Positions 17,172 through 25,446 of a stretch of DNA of 34,416 nucleotides are shown here, piece after piece. Within the stretch, counting starts at the first letter, position 1, and each line of letters begins with the position of its first letter. Under the pieces are notes generated by a model, which was given only the letters and a program-made list of their open reading frames with translations, searched no databases and had not been told where the DNA came from. The stretch comes from Acidimicrobiia bacterium (lineage in GTDB: Bacteria > Actinomycetota > Acidimicrobiia > Acidimicrobiales > Poriferisodalaceae), in the NCBI GenBank assembly GCA_022827265.1, contig JAJDTF010000072.1, forward strand, positions 1 through 34,416, read 5' to 3'. The position numbers and the translations under genes are program-made.

Positions 17172-17433
17172 CTTTGCCCGTTTCGCTGGAGGAGGCCAGC
17201 TCAGCCTCTGGGTCGAGTTGGACGGGCACCGGTCGGGGGGTCGAACCGGTGTACCCCGCTGGGGGGCGCCCGTCACGAAAGCTAACGCTCGACGTGTGCC
17301 GGAGGTTCCACCGTCGGTGCCGGAGTTGCTGAGTCGTCCCTGAGTAGATCGGGCCGCCGGGTGATAGAACTTCGCCTGACTCATGCGCCAGTGCTCAAGC
17401 TGTGCTGGCCGCACCAGCCCCGGAGGCGCGTCC
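17172..17433. other. Divergent intergenic region with a small inverted repeat
   Basis: The 262 bp between the molybdopterin oxidoreductase and acyl-CoA dehydrogenase starts hold CACCGGT (17227-17233) and ACCGGTG (17245-17251), an inverted repeat with an 11-nt spacer that could be an operator. A gatagaact block near 17361 may be a -10 box for the rightward gene. I see no RNA gene or ORF of note. Confidence 0.35.
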
Positions 17434-18546
17434 GTGAACTTCGCATTCACCGAGGAGCAGGAAGAGCTCCGCAACTTCGTCCGTTCGTTCCTCGAGGAGA
17501 AGTCCCCGGAGACCACCGTTCGGGAGCTGATGGAGACTGACGACGGCTACGACCCTGCCGTGTGGTCGCAGATGGCCGAGCAGCTCGGCTTGCAGGCACT
17601 GATCATTCCTGAGGAATACGGCGGCCAGGGCGCCAGCTACGTGGAGCTCGGCATCGTGCTCGAGGAGATGGGCCGCAGCCTGCTGTGCTCGCCCTACTTC
17701 TCCACTGTGGTGCTGGCCGGCAACGCCATCTTGCACTCGGGCAACGAGAAGGCCAAAGAAGAACTGCTCGAAGGGATCGCATCGGGCGAGATCATCGCCA
17801 CCCTGGCCCTGGCTGAGGCCAGCGGTCGCTGGGATGCCGAGGGCGTCGAGGTGGAGGCCACCGACACAGGCGACTCGGCCACGATCTCAGGCGAGAAGAT
17901 GTTCGTGACCGACGGCGGCACTGCGAACTTGTTCGTGGTGGCAGCGCGCTGCAACGGCGGCATTCACCTGTTCACCGTCGAGGGAGACGCGGCCGGACTC
18001 AGCCGCGAGAACCTCGCCACCATGGACCAGACCCGCAAGCAGGCCCGCATCACCTTCGACAACACGCCGGCCAAGCACCTGTGCGACACCGACAACTTTG
18101 CCTACATCGACCAGGTGCTCGACCTGGCTGCGGTGGCGCTGGCCAACGAGCAGGTCGGCGGTGCGCAGTTCGTGCTCGACATGGCCGTGCAGTACGCGAA
18201 GGACCGCGTGCAGTTCGGGCGCCCGATCGGCTCGTTCCAGGCCATCAAGCACAAGTGCGCCGACATGCTGCTCGAGGTCGAGTCGGCCAAGTCGGCCGCG
18301 TACTACGCGGCCTGGTGCGCCGCGGAGATGAACGACGAGCTGCCGTCGGTGGCGTCGCTCGCCAAGGCCTACTGCTCCGAGGCGTACTTCCACTGCGCAG
18401 CGGAGAACATCCAGATCCACGGCGGCATCGGCTTCACCTGGGAGCACCCCGCACACCTGTACTTCAAGCGCGCGAAGAGCTCCGAGCTGATCTTCGGCGA
18501 TCCCGCCTACCACCGGGAGCAGCTCGCCCAGCGCATCGGCCTGTAG
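17434..18546 (+). CDS. Acyl-CoA dehydrogenase family protein
   Basis: A 370-residue FAD-dependent acyl-CoA dehydrogenase, for fatty-acid, sterol side-chain or branched-chain acyl-CoA oxidation. It starts NFAFTEEQEELRNFVRSFL, and continues with GGQGASYVELGIVLEEMG and the C-terminal FAD-binding stretch QFGRPIGSFQAIKHKCADML, then IQIHGGIGFTWEHPAHLYFK. The catalytic Glu usually found near the C-terminus is not obvious, as in ChsE-like or degenerate subunits, so specificity is open. The GTG start has ggagg 7 nt upstream. The gene stands alone on this strand, followed by a small membrane protein. Confidence 0.9.
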   Translation: MNFAFTEEQEELRNFVRSFLEEKSPETTVRELMETDDGYDPAVWSQMAEQLGLQALIIPEEYGGQGASYVELGIVLEEMGRSLLCSPYFSTVVLAGNAILHSGNEKAKEELLEGIASGEIIATLALAEASGRWDAEGVEVEATDTGDSATISGEKMFVTDGGTANLFVVAARCNGGIHLFTVEGDAAGLSRENLATMDQTRKQARITFDNTPAKHLCDTDNFAYIDQVLDLAAVALANEQVGGAQFVLDMAVQYAKDRVQFGRPIGSFQAIKHKCADMLLEVESAKSAAYYAAWCAAEMNDELPSVASLAKAYCSEAYFHCAAENIQIHGGIGFTWEHPAHLYFKRAKSSELIFGDPAYHREQLAQRIGL

Positions 18547-18606
18547 GCCAGGACAAGTCGGACTGAGGCGCGCCGCACGGACATGTGAGCTGCCGAGGAG
18601 GCACCG

Positions 18607-19047
18607 GTGATCGTCGCGGTCATCGTCATCTCATTGGTGATCGGCTTCGTCGTCGCCGCCGGCGTGGTCGGCACCCAGGCGCAACGGCTGGGTCGACAGC
18701 GACGCGAGCCGGTGTGGCGCCTCGCCGAGGCGGCGGAAGTCGTTGCCGAACTCGTGCCGTTCGACATTGCTGCGGCATTGGAGCCCCGCGAGCTCGAAGC
18801 GCTCTTGCGGGCACACCTCAACCAGCTGCAGTTCGAACCCCCAGCGATGCCCGACGACGCTGATCCTGACGCCGACGGCGAGACGGGCACCACGGTCACG
18901 GAGGACCAATCCTCAGCGGCCGATCTGTACCGAAGCGTCCGCGCAGACGGGTTCGAGGTGTCGCTGGAGCAGGTTCAGGCGGTGACGGACGCGCACTTGG
19001 AGTACCTCCGCCTGATCGGCGCGCTGGCCGTCGTGGACCCCGACTGA
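18607..19047 (+). CDS. Small protein with N-terminal membrane anchor, function unknown
   Basis: 146 residues. Residues 2-22 (IVAVIVISLVIGFVVAAGVV) form one hydrophobic helix. A soluble, acidic, helical part follows, with an Asp-rich linker (DDADPDADGE) near residue 85. No family is recognised. The GTG start is well set by gaggagg (18595-18601). It follows the acyl-CoA dehydrogenase by 60 bp and may be co-transcribed. Confidence 0.7.
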   Translation: MIVAVIVISLVIGFVVAAGVVGTQAQRLGRQRREPVWRLAEAAEVVAELVPFDIAAALEPRELEALLRAHLNQLQFEPPAMPDDADPDADGETGTTVTEDQSSAADLYRSVRADGFEVSLEQVQAVTDAHLEYLRLIGALAVVDPD

Positions 19048-19060
19048 GGCTGAGCCGGTA

Positions 19061-19114
19061 GGCAAAGCCGTGGCCCGAGCGGCCCGTGAGCGCCAGCGAA
19101 CAAGAGCGGGGAGC
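19061..19114. repeat. Dispersed intergenic repeat, copy 2
   Basis: Same element as 2811-2863: an identical 29-base core, one inserted C, then a near-identical tail. It lies in the gap between two small genes. Confidence 0.75.
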
Positions 19115-19198
19115 GTCAGGTGCAAACAGCAGAGGGCTCACCTGTCCGCGCATCCTCTAACGCACGCTGAGCCCGCAGCCGGACGGCAGAATGTTCCC

Positions 19199-19420
19199 AT
19201 GGACATCCCCAGGGAGCTCGCAGGCTGCCGATTCGTCGGCGACAAGCGCAACCAGATCGTCTACGACATGGAACTCGAGACCGATGATGCGGCGGTCGAC
19301 GAACAGCTCGCCGCGGCCGTCGCTGACATCGTGGCAGCGCAGTCCTACGCCACCTTCGGCCCCGACGAGCTGCCAGAAGCGCGCAACCGCGGCTACCGCC
19401 TGTCGCGGCTCTGCCGCTAG
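19199..19420 (+). CDS. Small conserved-looking protein, function unknown
   Basis: 73 residues, beginning MDIPRELAGCRFVGDKRNQI and then VYDMELETDD. It is acidic with no membrane segment. The sequence reads as one folded domain and has no motif I can name. The ATG at 19199 has CAGAAT 6 nt upstream, similar to the leaderless boxes elsewhere. A frame extending upstream would cross the dispersed repeat and is less likely. Confidence 0.6.
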   Translation: MDIPRELAGCRFVGDKRNQIVYDMELETDDAAVDEQLAAAVADIVAAQSYATFGPDELPEARNRGYRLSRLCR

Positions 19421-19482
19421 GACCTGACGGTGCGCCCTGCTACAGCCGCGCAAGCGGTGTTCGGCCGACAGCCCGCAGCGAC

Positions 19483-20247
19483 GTGAGCACCGACGTCACC
19501 GAGACCGCCATCGAGGGCAGCCCGGCCCTGGCAGCGATCCTGGTGCGCCCGAAGCGATCTGTCCGCAGCGGGCCAGCAGTGGTGCTGTGCCACGGCTTCC
19601 CGTCGATGCAGCGGCCCGGCGTGCCGAACCGCACCTACCAGCTCTTCGCCGAGCGCATTGCCGAGGCCCAGGGCTGGACGGTGCTCGCGGTGAGCATGCG
19701 CGGCTGCGGCGAGTCTGACGGCGATTTCTCATTGCTCGGCTGGATCGACGACATCGGCCGCTCCGTCACCCGTGTGCTCTCTGAGGGTTGCCGGGGTGTA
19801 TGGCTGGTGGGTTCGACGACCGGAGGCTCTGTGGCCATCCTGGCGGCCGCCCGCGACCCCCGGATTCGCGGCGTGGCCGCAATGGCGCCCAGGGCAGATT
19901 TTGACGACTGGGCGAGCGACCCCAAGGCATTCCTTCAGCACTGTCGCAACGTGGGTGTGATCCGAACTGACGGCTTTCCGAAGTCGACGGGCGCTTGGAA
20001 TCGTGAACTGAAGCAGAACCGGGCGATGGACGCCGTTGGTGAGCTGGCCGACCGGCCGCTGCTGATCCTGCACGGCATCAACGACCGGCAGGTGCCCTAC
20101 GAGGAGGCCCGCCATCTGGCCGCGGGGCATCCCAGTGCAGAGCTGCGCCTCATCGAGGGCGCCGACCACCGCATCCGCCACGACCCCCGGGCGGTGGCCA
20201 TCCTGCTCGGCTGGCTGGAGCGTCAAGCAGCCGCCCAGTACGCCTAA
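19483..20247 (+). CDS. Alpha/beta-fold hydrolase with Thr at the nucleophile elbow
   Basis: A 254-residue alpha/beta hydrolase. It has the oxyanion HGFPSMQ (H37-G38-F39), the SMRGCGES turn, an Asp in LILHGINDRQVPYEEA and a late His in GADHRIRH. The nucleophile elbow reads G110-S-T-T-G-G, where related proteins have G-S-S-T-G-G, so Thr112 replaces the expected Ser. It may be inactive, use Thr, or be a non-catalytic homologue. The GTG start at 19483 lacks a clear ribosome site. The last 108 bp recur at 21702-21809 after the ATPase gene. Confidence 0.82.
   Translation: MSTDVTETAIEGSPALAAILVRPKRSVRSGPAVVLCHGFPSMQRPGVPNRTYQLFAERIAEAQGWTVLAVSMRGCGESDGDFSLLGWIDDIGRSVTRVLSEGCRGVWLVGSTTGGSVAILAAARDPRIRGVAAMAPRADFDDWASDPKAFLQHCRNVGVIRTDGFPKSTGAWNRELKQNRAMDAVGELADRPLLILHGINDRQVPYEEARHLAAGHPSAELRLIEGADHRIRHDPRAVAILLGWLERQAAAQYA
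20140..20247 (+). repeat. Direct repeat flanking island 2, left copy (3' end of the hydrolase gene)
   Basis: The final 36 codons of the alpha/beta hydrolase. They match 21702-21809 at the same length, without gaps, with 15 mismatches in 108 positions by my count. Confidence 0.85.
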
Positions 20248-20358
20248 ACCCCAGCAAGGGTACCCATGGGCTGTGACACCCGGCGTCGTGTCTGCCGAGA
20301 GCTGCTCTCGGTGCGCGGACAAGATCCCCAACCGAACAGAAGCCGCGCAGGCGCGCTG

Positions 20359-20392
20359 AATATTGGGAACAAATGCCGCGCAATATCGGGAA
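20359..20392. promoter_or_regulatory. Paired direct repeat upstream of the ATPase gene
   Basis: AATATTGGGAA (20359-20369) and AATATCGGGAA (20382-20392), 23 bp apart start to start, or about two helical turns. A related gtgatatctcgat follows at 20401. The spacing on one face of the DNA suggests a repressor or autoregulatory site for the ATPase gene. This is inference. Confidence 0.4.
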
Positions 20393-20430
20393 TAACTCCC
20401 GTGATATCTCGATAGCGGTGAATGATCACC

Positions 20431-20436
20431 TAGGCT
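20431..20436 (+). promoter_or_regulatory. Putative -10 box of the leaderless ATPase gene
   Basis: TAGGCT, then 6 nt, then the ATG at 20443. Confidence 0.55.
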
Positions 20437-20442
20437 GACCAC

Positions 20443-21672
20443 ATGGGTGGGTATGTGGAGAGGGCGGCAGATGCGCTCATCACGGACTACTTGGCCGAGT
20501 TGCCGGCACTGCTGATCGTCGGGCCACGCGCCTGCGGCAAGACGACGACGGCCGGCCGTTATGCGCGGTCGGTCATCCGGCTGGACTCCGACGAGGCGGC
20601 AGCGTTCCGTGCGAATTCCGACGCAGCCTTGCGCGGGCGGGAGGAACCCGTGCTGCTCGACGAATGGCAGATGGTGCCGAGCGTCCTGGGCGCTGTCAAA
20701 CGGGCGGTTGACACAGACCGCCGTCCAGGCCGGTTCATTCTCACCGGGTCGTTCCGAGCAGATCGTGATGACCGCTTCTGGCCCGGCACGGGTCGCGTCG
20801 TCGTGCTGCGCATGTACCCGTTGACGCTCGCCGAGCAACACCGGCGCGCCTCACATGTGCTCATCGACCGGCTGGCGGCGGGCGAGCCGCTGCCGAAGGA
20901 TGATGCCCCGCAAACGGACCTGCGGGGCTACCTCGAACTGGCAGTGCGCGGTGGCCTGCCCGAACCCGCGCTCGAACTCGGCCCCCGTACCGGGCGCGCG
21001 TGGCTTGAGAGCTACTCCGACCAGATTGCGCTTCGAGACGCCAGCATCCACGGCGAGGCCACCGATGCCGTGCGGCTGCAGCGGTACCTACTGGCGTGCG
21101 CCGAGTGCTCGGCCGGAACGCCCTTACACAAGACGCTCTATGACGCAGCCGGCATCAGCCGCAAGACCGCCGTCGCCTACGACGGGCTGCTGGCGGACCT
21201 GATGGTGACGGGCGACCTGCCGGCCTGGTCCACGAACCGCCTGAAACGGCTGGGCAAAACGCCCAAGCGATACCTCCTCGACTCCGGTCTGCTGGCGGGC
21301 GTCCTGCGTGTCGGCGTCGACGACGTGCTCGCATCAGGCGACCTCATCGGGCGCTTCATCGACACGTTCGTCGTAGCGCAGCTGCGAGCGCAGGCGGTCG
21401 CCTCGAGATCCCGCTACCGCCTGTCGCATCTGCGCAACAGCGACGGACGCCGTGAAGTCGACGTGATCGCAGAGCTAGGAGGCGGCCGAATCGTCGGCAT
21501 CGAGATCAAGTCAGCAGCCTCGGTGAGCCGCGGCGACGCCCGTCACCTGGAATGGCTGCGCGACACCATGGGCGACCGCTTCGCAGCCGGCATCGTCTTT
21601 CACACCGGCTCCGACACCTTCGAGCTCGCCGACCGCATCACTGCCTTGCCGATCTCCGCCCTCTGGACGTGA
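20443..21672 (+). CDS. AAA-type ATPase with C-terminal DUF4143/PD-(D/E)xK-like domain
   Basis: A 409-residue protein of the widespread AAA_14-DUF4143 type. Walker A GPRACGKTT (27-35), Walker B LLDEWQ (71-76) and a sensor-like FILTGS are present. The C-terminal part has REVDVIAELGGGRIVGIEIK with D340, E354 and K356, a nuclease-fold core. Such genes are common in variable regions; their role is not settled, with defence or toxin-like functions proposed. It is the only gene of island 2. The ATG is set by a -10 box 6 nt upstream. Confidence 0.85.
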   Translation: MGGYVERAADALITDYLAELPALLIVGPRACGKTTTAGRYARSVIRLDSDEAAAFRANSDAALRGREEPVLLDEWQMVPSVLGAVKRAVDTDRRPGRFILTGSFRADRDDRFWPGTGRVVVLRMYPLTLAEQHRRASHVLIDRLAAGEPLPKDDAPQTDLRGYLELAVRGGLPEPALELGPRTGRAWLESYSDQIALRDASIHGEATDAVRLQRYLLACAECSAGTPLHKTLYDAAGISRKTAVAYDGLLADLMVTGDLPAWSTNRLKRLGKTPKRYLLDSGLLAGVLRVGVDDVLASGDLIGRFIDTFVVAQLRAQAVASRSRYRLSHLRNSDGRREVDVIAELGGGRIVGIEIKSAASVSRGDARHLEWLRDTMGDRFAAGIVFHTGSDTFELADRITALPISALWT

Positions 21673-21701
21673 GGCCCAACGAGAGCCCTTGCACGCACTT
21701 C

Positions 21702-21809
21702 GAGTCGCGGCTCATTGAGGGTGCCGACCACCGCATTCGCCACGACCCCCGAGCGGTGGCCATCCTGCCCGGTTGGCCGGGACGCCGAGCAGCCGCCAAG
21801 TACGCCTAA
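21702..21809 (+). pseudogene. Headless duplicate of the hydrolase gene 3' end (right flank of island 2)
   Basis: It reads ESRLIEGADHRIRHDPRAVA and then ILPGWPGRRAAAKYA before TAA, against ELRLIEGADHRIRHDPRAVA and ILLGWLERQAAAQYA in the intact gene. Prolines now replace two leucines, so it appears to be drifting without selection. Confidence 0.85.
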
Positions 21810-21839
21810 ATCGATTGTCGGGACGCGCGAGGCGTGTTC

Positions 21840-21845
21840 TAGGGT
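21840..21845 (+). promoter_or_regulatory. Putative -10 box of the small coiled-coil membrane gene
   Basis: TAGGGT, then 6 nt, then the ATG at 21852. Confidence 0.5.
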
Positions 21846-21851
21846 GAGGTC

Positions 21852-22103
21852 ATGGAGGCGGACACGGCGGCAGCGACCCAGCTCGTCGTCGATGCGTGGG
21901 CGGTCCTCGTGGCCGCAGCGGGGCTCGTCGCCAGCGTGATCGGTACTGGCCTAGGCATCATCTTTCACCTTGGTGGACGCATCGACCACCAGTCCGACCG
22001 CATCGACGGCGTGACCGCCGAGGTCGCCTTGGTGCGGGAACGTGTGGCCCGCTTGGAGGGACGCTCCGGCACACCCGATCCCGGTCCGCTGCAGCTCGCC
22101 TGA
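21852..22103 (+). CDS. Small membrane protein with C-terminal coiled coil, function unknown
   Basis: 83 residues. One hydrophobic segment (AVLVAAAGLVASVIGTGLGI, about 17-36) is followed by a heptad-like helix (RIDHQSDRIDGVTAEVALVR and ERVARLEG) and a Pro/Gly tail. It resembles small membrane-anchored coiled-coil proteins; the function is unknown. It lies just beyond the relict hydrolase end, so it probably followed the hydrolase before island 2 arrived. Confidence 0.6.
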   Translation: MEADTAAATQLVVDAWAVLVAAAGLVASVIGTGLGIIFHLGGRIDHQSDRIDGVTAEVALVRERVARLEGRSGTPDPGPLQLA

Positions 22104-22154
22104 GCAAGGTCCTCTCGACGCTGCCCGCGGCGAGCGAGCAGCACTCCGAGGGCT

Positions 22155-22616
22155 TCAGGTGCGCCGGGCGATCATCATGTTCGCTACTGAGCGCACCACC
22201 GTGGTGCCGTGCTGGTTGACGAGTTCGTGGGCCATCTTGATGATGCCCCGGTCGGGCTTGGAGCGGCTCGGGCGCAGCTCCAGCACCTCCACGACGAGCG
22301 TGAGACGGTCGCCAGGATGCACCGGCGCCAGCCACCGCAGCTCGTCGAGACCGGGCGAGCCCATGCTCGACGGCCCCAGCAGGTACTCACCCAGCAGCTT
22401 CATCATGATCGAGCCGGTGTGCCATCCCGAAGCGATCAGCCGGCCGTAGACGGTGTGACGGGCGGCTTCGGGATCGATGTGGAAGGGCTGCGGGTCGAAC
22501 TTGCGGCCGAATTCGACGATCTCGGCCTCGTCGATCGTCGTCGAGCCGAACGTGAAGCGCTCACCGGCCTCGTAGTCGTCGAACCACCGCTGCGGGCACG
22601 GAATGTCGCTGGGCAT
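22155..22616 (-). CDS. MaoC-like hotdog-fold dehydratase
   Basis: A 153-residue MaoC-type protein, a family that hydrates enoyl-CoA. The hydratase-type motif is visible in FDPQPFHIDPEAARHTVYGR (Asp and His), followed by LIASGWHTGSIMMKLL. CACACT lies 6 nt before the ATG. It is downstream of aceE on the same strand with about 100 bp between, but no functional link is evident. The substrate is unknown. Confidence 0.88.
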   Translation of the reverse strand: MPSDIPCPQRWFDDYEAGERFTFGSTTIDEAEIVEFGRKFDPQPFHIDPEAARHTVYGRLIASGWHTGSIMMKLLGEYLLGPSSMGSPGLDELRWLAPVHPGDRLTLVVEVLELRPSRSKPDRGIIKMAHELVNQHGTTVVRSVANMMIARRT

Positions 22617-22722
22617 CGGGCCAGTGTGCTCCCTGCGGTTCCCAGAGCGGTTGCGAATCTCGGATCTGTCGGTTTGTGTCCCGGCTTGGCTCGCTGCACC
22701 GGAGGCCGGCGAAGCAGGCCAC

Positions 22723-25425
22723 TCAGTGTGCGGAGGCCGACCAGGGGTCGGGGCTGTCGATGGCCAGGCCGTAGCGCTTGATGGCCTCCGCCGCCGCGGT
22801 CGAATCGATCTCGCCGAGCTCGGCGAGGCGCCACAGCACCGCCACGGTGATGTGCTCGGCGGTGATCTCGAAGTGTTCCCGCAGCCGGGAGCGGGTGTCG
22901 CTGTGGCCGAACCCGTCAGTGCCCAGCGACGTGTAGTCGCGGCCGATCCAGCGCGACACCTGGTCGGGCACGGCCCGCATGAAATCGGTCACGGCCACCA
23001 CTGGGCCCATGCCGTCGGCCAGCTGCCGGGTCACGAAAGGCACCTGCTGGGGATCGTCGGGATGGAGCGTGTTCCACCGCTCGCACGACAGCGCCTCCTC
23101 GCGCAGCGCCTTGTACGACGTGGCACTCCACAGGTCGACGCCCACATCATGCTCGGCCGCAAGCAGATCAGCGGCGGCTCGCGCCGCGCCCTGCGCCGAG
23201 CCCGAGAACAGGATCGTGCCGGAGTGGGCGCGCCCGGGCGGCGACGGTGCGTAGCGGTACAGCCCCGCCAGCAGGTCCTCCACAGCGAGATCGTCGGGCT
23301 CAGGCGGCTGCACGTAGTTCTCGTTGTAGATGGTGAGGTAGTAGAAGATGTCCTCGCCCACGCCGTACATGCGCCGGATGCCGTCCTGCACGATGGCGGC
23401 CAGCTCGTAGGCGAACGCCGGGTCGTAGGCCTGGCACGGCGGCACCACCGAGGCCAGCAGCGGCGAGTGGCCGTCCTGGTGCTGGAGTCCCTCGCCCATC
23501 AGGGTGGTGCGACCCGCCGTGGCCCCCATGAGGAAGCCGCGCCCGCGCATGTCGGCCAGCGCCCAGATCATGTCGCCGACCCGCTGGAAGCCGAACATCG
23601 AATAGAAGGTGTAGAAGGGCACCATCGCCACGCCACGAGTGGCATACGACGTGGCCGCGGCGGTGAAGCTGGCGAGCGCACCTGCCTCGGTGATGCCCTC
23701 CTCGAGTATCTGGCCGTCGATGTGCTCGGTGTACGACAGCAGCAGGTCGTGATCCACCGGCTCGTACAGCTGCCCCTGGCTGGCGTAGATGCCCAGCTCG
23801 CGGAACAGCGAGTCCATGCCGAACGTGCGGGCCTCGTCGGGAATGATCGGCACCACCCGGTCGCCGAAGCCCGGCTCGCGCGTCATCGCCCGCAGCATCC
23901 GGGTGAACGCCATGGTGGTCGACACCGCCATCTCGCCTGACCCCGCCGCAAACTCCGAGAACGGCTTGGAGCTGGGCATCGGCAGCGCCTTGCGGCACCA
24001 GTTGCCGATGCGCTTGGGCAGTGGGCCGTTGAGTGCCTTGCGCCGGGCCATGAGGTACTCGTGCTCCGCGCTGCCGGGCGCCGGCCGGCAGTAGGGCGGG
24101 TCGTCAGGATCGAACTCGGCGTCGATCTCGTTGTGCAGCCGCAGCCGCTCCCGGATGGTCATGAGCTGCGTGCGGTTCAGCTTCTTGATCTGGTGGGTGG
24201 CGTTGCGGCCTTCGAGGTCGGGTCCCAGCGACCAGCCCTTGACGGTCTTGGTCAGGATGACCGTGGGGCTGCCCTCGTGCTCGACGGCGGCCTGGTAGGC
24301 CGCGTACAGCTTCTTGTAGTCGTGGCCGCCGCGGGGCAGGGTCTGGAGATCTTCATCGGAGAGGTGCTGCACCATCTCGCGCAGCCGCGGATCGGGGCCG
24401 AAGAACCGCTCGCGGATGTACTGCCCGCTCTCCACCGAATAGCGCTGGTACTCGCCGTCGATGGTCTCGTTCATCTTGTTGAGCAGCACGCCGTCGCGGT
24501 CGCGCGCCAGCAGCTCGTCCCAGCGGCCGCCCCAGATCACCTTGATCACGTTCCAGCCCGAGCCGCGGAAGTTGGCCTCGAGCTCCTGGATGATCTTTCC
24601 GTTGCCTCGCACGGGACCGTCGAGCCGCTGCAGGTTGCAGTTCACCACGAAGATCAGGTTGTCGAGCCGCTCCCGCGCGGCGAGGTGCAGCGCGCCGAGC
24701 GTCTCGGGCTCGTCGGTCTCGCCGTCGCCCACGAAGCACCACACCTTCGACTCCGACGTGTTGTCGATGCGGCGGTTGTGGAGGTAGCGGTTGAAGCGGG
24801 CGTGATAGATGGCCGTGATCGGCCCGAGGCCCATCGACACCGTCGGGAATTCCCAGAATTCGGGCATGAGTCGGGGATGGGGGTACGACGACAAGCCGGT
24901 GCGGCCGATCTCGCGCCGGAAGTGCTCGAGATCGGTGTCGTCGAGGCGGCCTTCGAGATACGCCCGGGCGTAGATGCCGGGCGCCGCATGGCCCTGGATA
25001 TAGATGTGATCGCCGGGCTCGCCGTCGTCCTTGCCGTGCCAGAAGTGGTTGAAGCCCACGTCGTACAGCGCCGCGGAGCTGGCGAAGGTGGACAGGTGGC
25101 CGCCGATGCCGTCTGCCCACGAGTTCGCATGAGTCACCATCGCGACGGCGTTCCAGCGGATGAATGCCCGCAGGCGCTTCTCGATCTCGTCGTCGCCGGG
25201 GAACCACGGCTCGTCTTCGGGAGCGATCGTGTTGATGTACGGGGTGGAGACGGTGGCGGGGAAGTCGACCTGCATCTCGCGGGCCTTCGACATGAGCCGC
25301 CGGATCAGGAAACGAGCGCGGTTCTTGCCCCGTTCCTCGACGACCGCTGCGAACGACTGCAGCCAATCGTCGGTCTCATCGGGGTCGATATCGGGAATCT
25401 GCTCATGCAACCCGTCGAAGAGCAT
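22723..25425 (-). CDS. aceE: Pyruvate dehydrogenase E1 component, homodimeric type
   Basis: A 900-residue thiamine-diphosphate enzyme that decarboxylates pyruvate and loads acetyl groups onto E2 lipoyl domains. The TPP/Mg motif begins at GDGETDEPETLGALHLA and ends with VNCNLQRLDGPVRGN. The N-terminal domain holds NHFWHGKDDGEPGDHIYIQG, with the catalytic histidine region, and the C-terminal part has the transketolase-like layout. Length matches AceE (about 890-930). The start lies 21 bp from the divergent RNase HI gene. E2 and E3 genes are encoded about 2.5 kb away on the other strand. Actinobacteria often share one E2 between PDH and 2-oxoglutarate dehydrogenase. Confidence 0.97.
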   Translation of the reverse strand: MLFDGLHEQIPDIDPDETDDWLQSFAAVVEERGKNRARFLIRRLMSKAREMQVDFPATVSTPYINTIAPEDEPWFPGDDEIEKRLRAFIRWNAVAMVTHANSWADGIGGHLSTFASSAALYDVGFNHFWHGKDDGEPGDHIYIQGHAAPGIYARAYLEGRLDDTDLEHFRREIGRTGLSSYPHPRLMPEFWEFPTVSMGLGPITAIYHARFNRYLHNRRIDNTSESKVWCFVGDGETDEPETLGALHLAARERLDNLIFVVNCNLQRLDGPVRGNGKIIQELEANFRGSGWNVIKVIWGGRWDELLARDRDGVLLNKMNETIDGEYQRYSVESGQYIRERFFGPDPRLREMVQHLSDEDLQTLPRGGHDYKKLYAAYQAAVEHEGSPTVILTKTVKGWSLGPDLEGRNATHQIKKLNRTQLMTIRERLRLHNEIDAEFDPDDPPYCRPAPGSAEHEYLMARRKALNGPLPKRIGNWCRKALPMPSSKPFSEFAAGSGEMAVSTTMAFTRMLRAMTREPGFGDRVVPIIPDEARTFGMDSLFRELGIYASQGQLYEPVDHDLLLSYTEHIDGQILEEGITEAGALASFTAAATSYATRGVAMVPFYTFYSMFGFQRVGDMIWALADMRGRGFLMGATAGRTTLMGEGLQHQDGHSPLLASVVPPCQAYDPAFAYELAAIVQDGIRRMYGVGEDIFYYLTIYNENYVQPPEPDDLAVEDLLAGLYRYAPSPPGRAHSGTILFSGSAQGAARAAADLLAAEHDVGVDLWSATSYKALREEALSCERWNTLHPDDPQQVPFVTRQLADGMGPVVAVTDFMRAVPDQVSRWIGRDYTSLGTDGFGHSDTRSRLREHFEITAEHITVAVLWRLAELGEIDSTAAAEAIKRYGLAIDSPDPWSASAH

Positions 25426-25431
25426 GGGTTC

Positions 25432-25437
25432 TAGTGT
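25432..25437 (+). promoter_or_regulatory. Compact divergent promoter between aceE and the RNase HI fusion gene
   Basis: TAGTGT stands 9 nt before the ATG at 25447. The same bases on the other strand give ACACTAGAAC just before the aceE ATG at 25425. With only 21 bp between the start codons, both transcripts are probably leaderless and their promoters overlap. Confidence 0.4.
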
Positions 25438-25446
25438 CGCACCCCG

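Larger units (their letters stand above)
20248..21701 (+). mobile_element. Accessory island 2 (single ATPase gene) between duplicated hydrolase 3' ends
   Basis: About 1.45 kb containing only the AAA/DUF4143-type ATPase and its promoter. The flanks are the intact hydrolase 3' end and a headless copy of it. The layout is the same as in island 1. No recombinase gene lies inside. Confidence 0.6.

Noticed and set aside
24061..25434. Long open frame opposite aceE
   Set aside because: It is the antisense of a highly conserved gene in GC-rich DNA; its product is Arg/Val/Leu-rich with no motif.
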